Positions 7,221-10,218 of a DNA stretch of 10,218 bases are shown here, piece after piece; the first letter of the stretch is position 1; the number at the start of each line of letters is the position of its first letter. Source of the DNA: Scenedesmus sp. ARA3 (lineage: Eukaryota > Chlorophyta > Chlorophyceae > Sphaeropleales > Scenedesmaceae); the NCBI GenBank assembly GCA_004335835.1, contig RWJK01000075.1:1-10218 (forward strand). The letters run 5' to 3'. A program made the position numbers and the translations under genes. The notes under the pieces are model-generated. The model did not search any database. It worked only from the letters and a program-made list of their open reading frames with translations, and was not told the DNA's origin.

Positions 7221-9243
7221 TTTGTCTGTGACTGCTATGACCTGGCTGTAGTTGCCCCCTGGTGCCTGCTGCAGCAGTGACAGTGCTGCTGTTGCCACGC
7301 GCAGCGCCACCGCCCTGTGCTGCTGGGCGCGGCGTGAGATGCCTGACAGCAGCAGCGGCACCTGGGGGCACAGGCAGGGCAGCAGCAGCACAGCAGGAGC
7401 AGCATGCCAAGGTGTTCCAGCAGCATGGTACAATGTGCTGGGCAGCTTGTCAAAACGGCTGCATGTATGCCACAACTCTTTCCTGGGCCGGGCCCACGCC
7501 ACCGGAGGACTGCATGATGACCTGCATGCAAAATGACGGGCACTGCACACGTGTGCCTGTCCCGCAAACAGGCGAACCCTGATATGCACAGCCTGCCTTG
7601 CTCAATAGCACCCATCACCACCCAGTGACTCTTTGCTCTGAGCACCATGACAACCTGCTGCATCCTCCCAGCTGCAGCCTGCCCGCGTTCTCTGTTCACC
7701 GCCTGCAGCTGCTACTGAGGCGCTGCCCCACTCACACCCACTGCTGCCACCCCACCCTCCATACCCCACACCCCAAACCCACACCCCGCACCCCACTCCC
7801 CACTCCCTGCTTACCGCCTGCGGCTGTTCCTCGGGCGCTGCAACAACACGGCCACTGCTCCCACCCCACCTCACCCTCATAGCCGCACTAACCGCAAAAC
7901 CAAACCCCTCAACTTCTCCTGCTCATTGCCTGCAGCTGCTCCTCAGGCGCTGCACCACCCCGTCTTCCCCCAAACCCCAACCCCAGCTCCTGCTCACCGC
8001 CTGCAGCTGCTACTCGGGCGCTGCACCAATACGGCCACTGCTGCCCACCTCACCTCACCCTCATAGCCACACCAACCGCAAACCCCAACCCCTCAACTCC
8101 CCCTGCTCACCGCCTGCAGCTGCTCCGCAGGCGCTGCACCAACCCGTCTTCCCCCGCACCCACACCCCAGCTCCTGCTCACCGCCTGCAGCTGCTCCTCA
8201 GGGCTTGCGCGCGGCTGGCCCATCTCCACGTACACCAGCCCAAAGCTGGCCACCATGGGGCTGCTGGCGCTGCTGCTGCTGCTGCCGCCCACAGCAAGCT
8301 GCAGCAGCGGCAGTAGCGGCAGGCTGCAGCCGGGCAGTGCCCTCACGCGCTTGTTGATGTGGCTCAGCAGCTCCAGCACCTGCTTGGAAGGATGCAGTGG
8401 GGGTGGCAGTTGACGGCGGTGATCAGGCTTGGCTCGACTGCGCATGCATGAGATAAACCGTAGAGATGATCCGTGGCCATTGCTGCAATGCCATTGCATG
8501 AGCTACAACTCAGCCCTGCTGGTGCGTACCGCACTCTTATCCGCACTGCATGCAGCTGGCATACTCCAAAACACTGCAAAAGGCGTCATTGATAGATCTG
8601 AACACACAGCACAGCGGTGTGTTTGAGGGATGTGCGCTGCTGCTGCTGGCCGCCTCGCTGCTGGACATCACGCTGACTGACGCATGCAGCATGCAGCACC
8701 TGTTCCATGCACCCATCAGCGGCCTTGGAAAGGCCCAACAATCATTCTAGATGACAACTTCCTGATGCATGCACAGCAACCTGTGCATACTACTGCTTGT
8801 GCTGGTACAGCAGGCCAAACCCACCTTGGCACGTGTCTTGGGCTGTGCTGTGGCCAGCTTCTGCACAAGCGCTGGCAGCAGCTTCGCCAGCAACTGCATA
8901 AATTTGCAGTTGAGGCATGTGGCATGCAGCAGCATTCAGCTTGCGCTCTTGCATTGTGCAAGCAACGGAGCAACTGACACATGCAAGCAGCTGGAGCAGC
9001 AGCAGTACAGTGCTCAGGTGACTCTCGTGATGGGCACATACAATCGCACAACTTCCTCGAAGTAACTTTATATGCAAACCGTACTTGTATTAATCGTGAT
9101 TGTGATGCGATCAAGCACAAGGACGCCCTGTGAAGGTGGGCATGGCCCTGCTCCCGCACCTGCTGCAGGTCATCGTCCTTGGTGAGCACGGTGCGTGTGA
9201 GCACGCGATCCAGGGCAGCCACCTCCTCATCTTCGCTCGCCAT
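1..9243 (-). CDS. ECM29: ECM29-like proteasome adaptor/scaffold protein, N-terminal half, 13 exons, runs off left edge
   Basis: ECM29 is a very large HEAT-repeat protein that binds the 26S proteasome, bridging the regulatory and core particles, and acts in proteasome quality control and localisation. Thirteen exons (each listed separately) join through GT..AG sites with matching phases into about 850 residues. Known plant and human ECM29 are about 1,800-1,850 residues, so the C-terminal half lies outside the window. Family landmarks occur in the right order: 'ELLSHINKRV' near residue 55, 'VYVEMGQPR' near 100, 'LYQRPSS' near 205, 'DPYEAVARRGADLL' near 390-401, 'ACMYG' near 480, 'WMFKHAP' near 500, 'LAQLSQRLPDLFQ' ending at 577, 'LFPRSHMPSR' ending at 680 and 'YVCLLAAGDAKPEVREAG' from 681. 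The first part matches the family known as 'proteasome stabiliser' (Pfam Ecm29). Ala/Ser/Gly linkers in exons 3, 4 and 10 are algal expansions. The comparison is from memory of the family, not from a search. Exon borders are inferred from splice motifs and phase. Confidence 0.88.
37..965 (-). repeat. Intron 13 (partial): three extra copies of the exon 13 3' end
   Basis: Besides the true end (966-1070), copies lie at about 713-821, 463-566 and 268-360, spaced roughly 200-250 bases. The likeness extends into intron sequence: a 'GCAAGACCCACAAC'-type stretch recurs next to the copies. Two copies keep GTGAGG donors after an AG. The 268-360 copy lost it (CGCGAAGTGCGG). Copies 463-566 and 268-360 keep an open frame ('GLVELLGGTAPWL', 'GLVSLLWGTAPWL'), while 713-821 has a frame change. 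I see no acceptor that would join them in phase to exon 12 or 13. Confidence 0.8.
609..662. other. AT-rich patch within intron 13
   Basis: About 54 bases of mostly A/T, with A and T homopolymers, sit between two GC-rich junction copies. On the minus strand it contains AATAAA. Its origin is unknown. It could be a small insertion or a cryptic polyadenylation context. Confidence 0.5.
966..1256 (-). CDS. ECM29: ECM29 exon 13 (residues 754-850 plus two bases)
   Basis: The acceptor is ATGCTGGCAG|G and the donor GAGAG|GTGAGC in phase 2. It encodes PLPLPDASCKALAAFLRAAA, a Gly/Ser linker, 'HVLLLEGLAC', 'TVCAALEGLVELLGGTAPWL' and 'QDQVAELRE'. This matches the 'CSLLEHSLAFEG...ACASKALVSVGSYLPEMV' region of plant ECM29. 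Its acceptor recurs at 1343 and its 3' third recurs three times downstream. Confidence 0.78.
1325..1365 (-). repeat. Copy of exon 13 acceptor and first codons in intron 12
   Basis: Minus strand ATGTTTACAG|GCGGCTGCCGC parallels the true ATGCTGGCAG|GCCGCTGCCGC 87 bases further on. Both are followed by CTGCCGCTGCCT. The spacing is 29 codons and the frame between the two is open. Confidence 0.75.
1752..1797 (-). repeat. Copy of exon 12 3' end and donor in intron 12
   Basis: About 38 bases match the end of exon 12 with few differences. They encode RQLAQPGDLSR again and end AGCAG|GTGAGT. It lies 105 bases (35 codons) beyond the first donor, in frame, with no stop between. Confidence 0.8.
1862..2083 (-). 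CDS. ECM29: ECM29 exon 12 (residues 680-753 plus two bases)
   Basis: The acceptor is GCCGCTGCAG|G, completing the Arg of exon 11. It encodes YVCLLAAGDAKPEVREAG, an Ala-rich linker and 'VVAYLVTQHRQLAQPGDLS'. It matches human 'SRYLLLLAAGDPREEV' and plant 'SLYICMLSAADPKLDIRE'. The donor is AGCAG|GTGGGA (phase 2). A second donor 105 nt on, at 1757, has the better GTGAGT, is in frame, and would add 35 residues. Confidence 0.83.
2160..2325 (-). repeat. Two copies of exon 12 acceptor region in intron 11
   Basis: The true border (CCGCTGCAG|GTACGTGTGCC) recurs as CCGCTGCAG|GCATGTGTGCC at 2289 and GCGGCTGCAG|GCGTGTGTGCC at 2178. The 2289 copy goes on into exon-like coding (VCLLAAGDAKP) before diverging. 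The spacings, 111 and 95 bases, do not keep frame, so these look like decayed copies. Confidence 0.78.
2646..2690 (-). repeat. Decayed copy of exon 11 3' end in intron 11
   Basis: CCACATGCCCAGCAG|GCGAGG matches the true exon end CCACATGCCCAGCAG|GTGAGG, but the donor is GC and the upstream part is frameshifted. The rest of intron 11 (2326-2645 and 2691-2846) shows nothing I recognise. Confidence 0.72.
2847..2914 (-). CDS. ECM29: ECM29 exon 11 (residues 658-679 plus two bases)
   Basis: The acceptor is CTGCTGTGCAG|GCT and the donor AGCAG|GTGAGG in phase 2. It encodes AAVRLCAAQWAAKLFPRS then HMPS plus a split Arg. This is the 'aR..AlrWA..LfP..HmPSR' element shared by plant and animal ECM29. Confidence 0.85.
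3231..3362 (-). repeat. Two extra exon 10 donor copies in intron 10
   Basis: The exon 10 ending AGTGAGCAG|GTGAGG recurs as AGTGAGCAG|GTGAGA (end 3342) and AGTGAGCAG|GTGGGG (end 3240). These are 63 and 165 bases after the true end, both multiples of three, with an open frame. Flanking intron text ('AACCAATGATGAG' and 'ACCCAACGATGAC') is repeated too, so the unit is larger than the junction. The remainder of intron 10 (2915-3230) shows no other feature. Confidence 0.78.
3405..3644 (-). CDS. ECM29: ECM29 exon 10 (residues 578-657)
   Basis: The acceptor TTCTTTCTACCGCAG|TCC has the best polypyrimidine tract in the gene. The donor is GAGCAG|GTGAGG, both phase 0. It encodes 'ALASRLFAALGAEPPGSR', 'TALQEALGGLAAAM', an Ala/Gly insert (CAG-type triplets read as Ala) and 'KVEELEGLLLSSISSEQ'. 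This follows 'AVRLFDALKLETQSLRSTIQEA' and 'LEVLLLANSLAEQN' of plant ECM29. Two further in-frame donor copies follow at 3342 and 3240. Confidence 0.85.
3667..3702 (+). repeat. CAG triplet run in intron 9
   Basis: Twelve triplets, CAG with one CAA interruption, lie just upstream (in the gene's sense) of the exon 10 polypyrimidine tract. Confidence 0.85.
3766..3835 (-). repeat. 180-bp tandem copy of exon 10 start in intron 9, with dead acceptor
   Basis: About 66 bases repeat the first part of exon 10 (encoding DTALASRLFAALGAEPPGS) exactly 180 bases upstream in the gene, nearly identical. The acceptor CCGCAG|TCC became CTGCGG|TCG, so the AG is lost. After the copy the sequence leaves the exon without a GT donor. 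Confidence 0.85.
4013..4048 (+). repeat. Short GTTGAGGC tandem repeat in intron 9
   Basis: Three near-perfect GTTGAGGC units plus a GTTGAGTT/GTTGAGTG variant lie in a row. This is an ordinary microsatellite-like tract with no telomere match. Confidence 0.7.
4110..4190 (-). repeat. Copy of exon 9 3' end, donor and intron start in intron 9
   Basis: It encodes ALAQLSQRLPD then PLQ followed by GTGCGG, paralleling ALAQLSQRLPDLFQ|GTGGGT. The following intron bases (GTGGATGCACCCGGGCTGGC versus GTGGACGCACCCGAGATGGC) are duplicated as well. The spacing is 228 bases, but a stop codon lies between the copies in that frame. Confidence 0.78.
4372..4494 (-). CDS. ECM29: ECM29 exon 9 (residues 537-577)
   Basis: The acceptor is GCGTGCAG|GCG and the donor TTCCAG|GTGGGT, both phase 0. 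It encodes an Ala/Gly linker then 'VFSALAQLSQRLPDLFQ', matching 'FSFQAIGLLAQRLPQLFR' of plant ECM29. A copy of its 3' end plus donor lies at about 4110-4190. Confidence 0.85.
4729..4935 (-). CDS. ECM29: ECM29 exon 8 (residues 468-536)
   Basis: The acceptor is GCCGCGCAG|GCC and the donor ATGCAG|GTGGGC, both phase 0. It encodes AFPAAPLVLSACMYG, then RLLRLGAEWAGWMFKHAP and QLRAMAGPLLQRLLAALG. This matches the ECM29 'CMYG...RL...G.EF.vWvFKH....QL..mgP..L' segment well. A nearer CTGCTGCAG acceptor upstream would give the wrong phase. The 5' half is duplicated at 5091-5197. Confidence 0.85.
5091..5197 (-). repeat. Copy of exon 8 5' half with acceptor in intron 7
   Basis: About 100 bases repeat the CTGCAG and GCGCAG acceptor region and the first third of exon 8, 225 bases upstream. 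One extra base shifts the frame between GCGCAGGCC and CTGTCTGCC. The copy runs into intron sequence with a TAG, so it is probably non-coding. The rest of intron 7 (4936-5343) shows no other feature. Confidence 0.82.
5337..5790 (-). repeat. Duplicated exon 6 end - intron - exon 7 end block in intron 6
   Basis: Two versions of one block lie in tandem. In the first, the true exon 6 end (5777) is followed by a truncated exon 7 end (GGCCAGCATGCAG|GTGGCT, about 5633-5650). In the second, a copied exon 6 end (ATCATGCAGCTGCTGGTCAG, ending at 5558) is followed by the true exon 7 (5344-5368). Shared intron text includes GCGCTCTCTTGTCATCA and the CAGCATGGCTGTGCA elements. The latter occur three times. 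Confidence 0.78.
5344..5368 (-). CDS. ECM29: ECM29 exon 7, 25-nt microexon (residues 459-467)
   Basis: The acceptor is TGTGTGGGCAG|G and the donor ATGCAG|GTGGCT. The 25 bases complete the Arg codon of exon 6 and add AELLASMQ, ending in phase 0. Without it exons 6 and 8 would not join in frame. With it the product RAELLASMQAFPAAPLVL aligns with plant 'RSIAAANSFPATLQC'. That phase and similarity fit is the evidence for so short an exon. Confidence 0.65.
5777..5853 (-). CDS. ECM29: ECM29 exon 6 (residues 434-458 plus two bases)
   Basis: The acceptor is GCTGCAG|GAC, immediately downstream of a (CTG)7 run. The donor is GTCAG|GTGGGA in phase 2. It encodes an Ala/Pro linker then 'LAVRIMQLLV', the helix that precedes the 'SFPATLQC' element in plant ECM29. 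The 3' end recurs inside intron 6. Confidence 0.72.
5863..5883 (+). repeat. (CAG)7 next to the exon 6 acceptor
   Basis: On the minus strand this is (CTG)7 followed by CCGCTGCAG, so the triplet run takes the place of the polypyrimidine tract of the exon 6 acceptor. Confidence 0.85.
6121..6235 (-). CDS. ECM29: ECM29 exon 5 (residues 395-433)
   Basis: The acceptor is CTGCATTGCAG|G, completing the split Arg codon left by exon 4. The product starts RRGADLLQKLVNPDAAKP and ends LLLGDQ in phase 0. 'VARRGADLLQK' across the junction is the plant 'VAKRGEELLKK' element. The donor CAG|GTCCGT is weaker than the others. Confidence 0.78.
6529..7361 (-). CDS. ECM29: ECM29 exon 4 (residues 118-394 plus two bases), long exon with Ala/Ser-rich inserts
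   Basis: The acceptor is CCTGTGCCCCCAG and the donor GCCAG|GTAGGC (phase 2). Conserved pieces are 'LLLSGISRRAQQHRAVALRV', 'LLRHALKLMLYQRPSSG', 'LSAADVLLLEEKG', 'QLVALKLGLLALLGG' and 'LLLVLLAASCDPYEAVA', each matching a stretch of plant ECM29 in order. Between them are low-complexity inserts: eleven serines (residues 166-176), several poly-Ala runs, three Ala-tract+GMPG repeats (about residues 281-311) and a Gly/Ser/Asp linker with 'AMDVDS'. At 833 nt it is by far the largest exon here. A short extra intron inside the low-complexity parts cannot be excluded, but the frame is open throughout. Confidence 0.82.
6783..6871 (-). repeat. Three poly-Ala + GMPG minisatellite units in exon 4
   Basis: Three units of about 30-40 bases, each a run of GCA codons plus GGCATGCC, encode Ala tracts broken by GMPG. 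This is a coding minisatellite in a linker, not a known motif. Confidence 0.85.
7185..7217 (-). repeat. (AGC)11 in exon 4, poly-Ser
   Basis: Eleven identical AGC codons encode residues 166-176. The purity of the run points to recent slippage. Confidence 0.9.
7690..8176 (-). repeat. Intron 3 array: five extra copies of exon 3 end and donor, alternating two unit lengths
   Basis: Units begin at about 7694, 7807, 7919, 7989 and 8102, followed by the true junction at 8174. Each carries a variant of GAGGAGCAGCTGCAGGCG then the donor. Two unit types alternate: about 70 bases (from 7919 and 8102) and about 113 bases (from 7807 and 7989). Together they form a higher-order unit near 183 bases. Donors read GTGAAC, GTAAGC, ATGAGC (dead), GTGAGC and GTGAGC. 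The copies at 7694 and 7989 have TAG in the exon frame. Spacings do not keep frame. The rest of intron 3 (7362-7689) shows nothing clear. Confidence 0.82.
8182..8379 (-). CDS. ECM29: ECM29 exon 3 (residues 52-117), the most diagnostic exon
   Basis: The acceptor is CCAAGCAG and the donor GCG|GTGAGC, both phase 0. It encodes VLELLSHINKRVRALPG, a Gly/Ser linker, then 'SFGLVYVEMGQPR' and 'PEEQLQA'. The 'vlELLsHiNKRv ... IYVEMG-PR' pair is the clearest signature of ECM29 N-termini known to me. The 3' end of this exon is repeated five times in the following intron. Confidence 0.9.
8380..8824. other. Intron 2, with an unexplained coding-like stretch on the plus strand
   Basis: This 445-nt intron shows no junction copies. 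On the plus strand 8550-8750 is open. Its middle part (about 8620-8735) uses GC-ending codons (GCALLLLAASLLDITLTD), unlike the surrounding intron text. I do not recognise the peptide and see no clear splice donor after it. It may be chance or a gene fragment. Confidence 0.3.
8825..8893 (-). CDS. ECM29: ECM29 exon 2 (residues 29-51)
   Basis: The acceptor is TTTATGCAG and the donor AAG|GTGGGT, both in phase 0. The 23 residues (LLAKLLPALVQKL..., ending TRAK) form the amphipathic helix pair that directly precedes the conserved 'VLELLSHINKRV' segment in ECM29 proteins. Confidence 0.82.
9160..9243 (-). CDS. ECM29: ECM29 exon 1 (start codon, residues 1-28)
   Basis: The exon begins with ATGGCGAGCGAAG and a purine at -3, a reasonable plant/algal start context. 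It encodes an acidic N-terminus (MASEDEEVAALDRVLTR) ending DDDLQQ, like the first helix of plant and human ECM29. It ends in phase 0 at CAG|GTGCGG. Reading through the donor runs into intron sequence without family likeness. Confidence 0.82.
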
Positions 9244-9510
9244 ACCGCTTTGGCTTATTTGTTAACGAGGCTCGAAGTATGTGCTGTCAGCAGAGGAAGT
9301 GCAGTCAATCATGCACTTGCTGCCTGCACAAAGAGGTTCGTGCAGCCTGTGCTGTTTGATTTGCAAAGGCGTCACACAATGCGTGTGCGTTGATTAACTA
9401 ACTATGGATGATGACTTTCATGGCCTGAGGAATTCAGGCTGAGTTACATCTGCTTGATTGTCAGCTGCCAGTTATGTCACAAGTTAGTACCTGCCGCAGG
9501 AGGCCGCAGG
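9244..9510 (-). promoter_or_regulatory. Presumed 5' UTR and proximal promoter of ECM29
   Basis: This is the sequence directly upstream of the start codon. I see no convincing TATA box or initiator at a sensible distance. The assignment rests on position only. Confidence 0.35.
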
Positions 9511-9550
9511 GGGCCTGGCTGGTACTACCTGGGCCAGGCTGGTACTACCT
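9511..9550 (+). repeat. 20-bp tandem direct repeat, two copies
   Basis: Units 9511-9530 and 9531-9550 differ at one base (GGGCCTGGCT versus GGGCCAGGCT, each followed by GGTACTACCT). Related GTACCTG and AGTACCTT words occur at about 9486 and 9613. It lies about 270-310 bases upstream of the start codon, so it could be a promoter element. Confidence 0.8.
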
Positions 9551-9930
9551 GATAGGTTGCGCGCAATGTGTCTTCAAAGAAAGCAAACTCAAGTCACAAA
9601 CAAAGAAAACGATAGTACCTTGCATTGTGTGATTTGAATTCATCATGGTGGTACCGTAATCGCACTAATTGTAAGTAGCGGTAATTTAAGTATCCTCATG
9701 AAGTAGCATTGCACACAGCGCTAAATATAAGCATATCACCGGCCTGAAACGTGCCAACGCGGGAAAGATAAGTATGACACAGCCCGTCACATACCGTTTT
9801 TCGCCGCTTTTCAGGCGTAAGATCGCTGAAAGGGCGTCTAAGACATTGCTGCTTGATCTAAAGTTGCCATCAGCACAGCTGTTGCATGCTGCTGCCAGCA
9901 GCAGTGATGCTGGAGCCTGTACCCTCCATG
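9551..9930. other. Intergenic stretch, lower GC, no gene recognised
   Basis: Open frames exist on both strands (for example plus 9774-10049), but their peptides look like no family I know and run into the hairpin cluster. Base composition is closer to intergenic than to the exons of the neighbouring gene. Confidence 0.4.
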
Positions 9931-9958
9931 GCAAATACAGGTATATACCTGTATTTGC
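9931..9958. repeat. 28-bp perfect palindrome
   Basis: The 28 bases equal their own reverse complement (arm GCAAATACAGGTAT). There is no spacer, so it could be a dimer binding site or extrude as a small cruciform. Confidence 0.9.
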
Positions 9959-9971
9959 ACTATGGTCACCG

Positions 9972-10117
9972 AGATGTCCAGCTGCATGTCCAGGCATGTC
10001 CAGTTGCATGGTGTGCAACTGGACATGCCATGTGGCATGTCCAGTGTGAGACTGGACATGGCCATGTCCAGCATGCTGCTGGACATCGAGTAGGTGACTG
10101 GACACGATACTGGACAC
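9972..10117. repeat. Cluster of ten TGTCCAG/CTGGACA elements forming three perfect hairpins
   Basis: Five TGTCCA and five TGGACA words alternate in the order F F F R F R F R R R, which is itself symmetric. Adjacent perfect hairpins are 9993-10029 (16-bp stem, 5-nt loop TGGTG), 10036-10060 (10-bp stem, loop GTGAG) and 10064-10086 (10-bp stem, loop TGC). Alternative pairing between neighbours is possible, for example the 12-bp arms 10018-10029 and 10034-10045. The nature is unknown: foldback element, small-RNA precursor or binding-site array. Confidence 0.88.
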
Positions 10118-10218
10118 GGCAATTGGACTTTCATAAACTGCCTACTACCGTTATATCAAACGTATTTGATGCAGTAAACAAGTGTTCGCGGCAGGACAGC
10201 AATGTCGAGGTGCTTGGG

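Noticed and set aside
7362..7589. Extending exon 4 upstream to a methionine at 7589.
   Set aside because: The sequence before 7361 has no family likeness, and CCTGTGCCCCCAG|GTG is a good acceptor in phase with exon 3.
7690..8176. Introner-type transposable introns as the source of the repeats.
   Set aside because: Copies in different introns are unrelated to each other and match their own neighbouring exon, which fits local tandem duplication and not a shared mobile element.
10018..10045. GGACATGCC-ATGT-GGCATGTCC resembles the p53 response element of animals.
   Set aside because: Green algae have no p53. The likeness follows from the inverted-repeat structure of the cluster.
9774..10049. 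A possible small gene upstream (plus 9774-10049 or minus 9686-10117).
   Set aside because: No recognisable family, no coding-like codon use, and both frames cross the palindrome and hairpin cluster.

Overview
This looks like nuclear DNA of a green alga (core Chlorophyta, probably Chlamydomonadales or Sphaeropleales; the species cannot be read from the window). The reasons are GC-rich sequence full of CAG/CTG triplets, many short spliceosomal introns, Ala- and Ser-rich linkers inside a conserved protein, and a protein closest in the details I remember to land-plant homologues. There is no sign of prokaryotic operons, tRNA or rRNA genes, CRISPR arrays or an intact mobile element.

Almost the whole window is one split gene on the minus strand. 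It starts with an ATG at 9243 and runs off the left edge. Thirteen exons can be joined with GT..AG junctions and a continuous reading frame: 9160-9243, 8825-8893, 8182-8379, 6529-7361, 6121-6235, 5777-5853, 5344-5368, 4729-4935, 4372-4494, 3405-3644, 2847-2914, 1862-2083 and 966-1256. They give about 850 residues, roughly the N-terminal half of ECM29, the large HEAT-repeat adaptor/scaffold of the 26S proteasome. A further partial exon may lie at 1-36. The joined product follows the known family order: an N-terminal helix, a conserved 'ELLSHINKRV' segment, 'VYVEMG', 'LYQRPSS', 'AASCDPYEAVARRG', 'CMYG', 'WMFKHAP', 'QLSQRLPDLFQ', 'SRLFAALG', 'LFPRSHMPSR' and 'LLAAGDAKPEVREAGL'.

The striking part is the introns. 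Eight of thirteen (introns 3, 6, 7, 9, 10, 11, 12 and 13) carry extra, partly decayed copies of the edge of a neighbouring exon together with its splice site. All eight are 408 nt or longer. The five introns without copies are 234, 266, 267, 293 and 445 nt. So intron growth here seems to come from local tandem duplication of exon-intron junctions. Some copies are plainly dead (lost AG or GT, stop codons, frameshifts). In introns 10 and 12 the extra donors and acceptors are in phase with open sequence between them, so they could give in-frame isoforms.

Upstream of the gene (9244-10218) I see no convincing gene. The region holds a 20-bp tandem repeat (9511-9550), a 28-bp perfect palindrome (9931-9958) and, directly beyond it, a cluster of ten TGTCCAG/CTGGACA elements (9972-10117) folding into three adjacent perfect hairpins.
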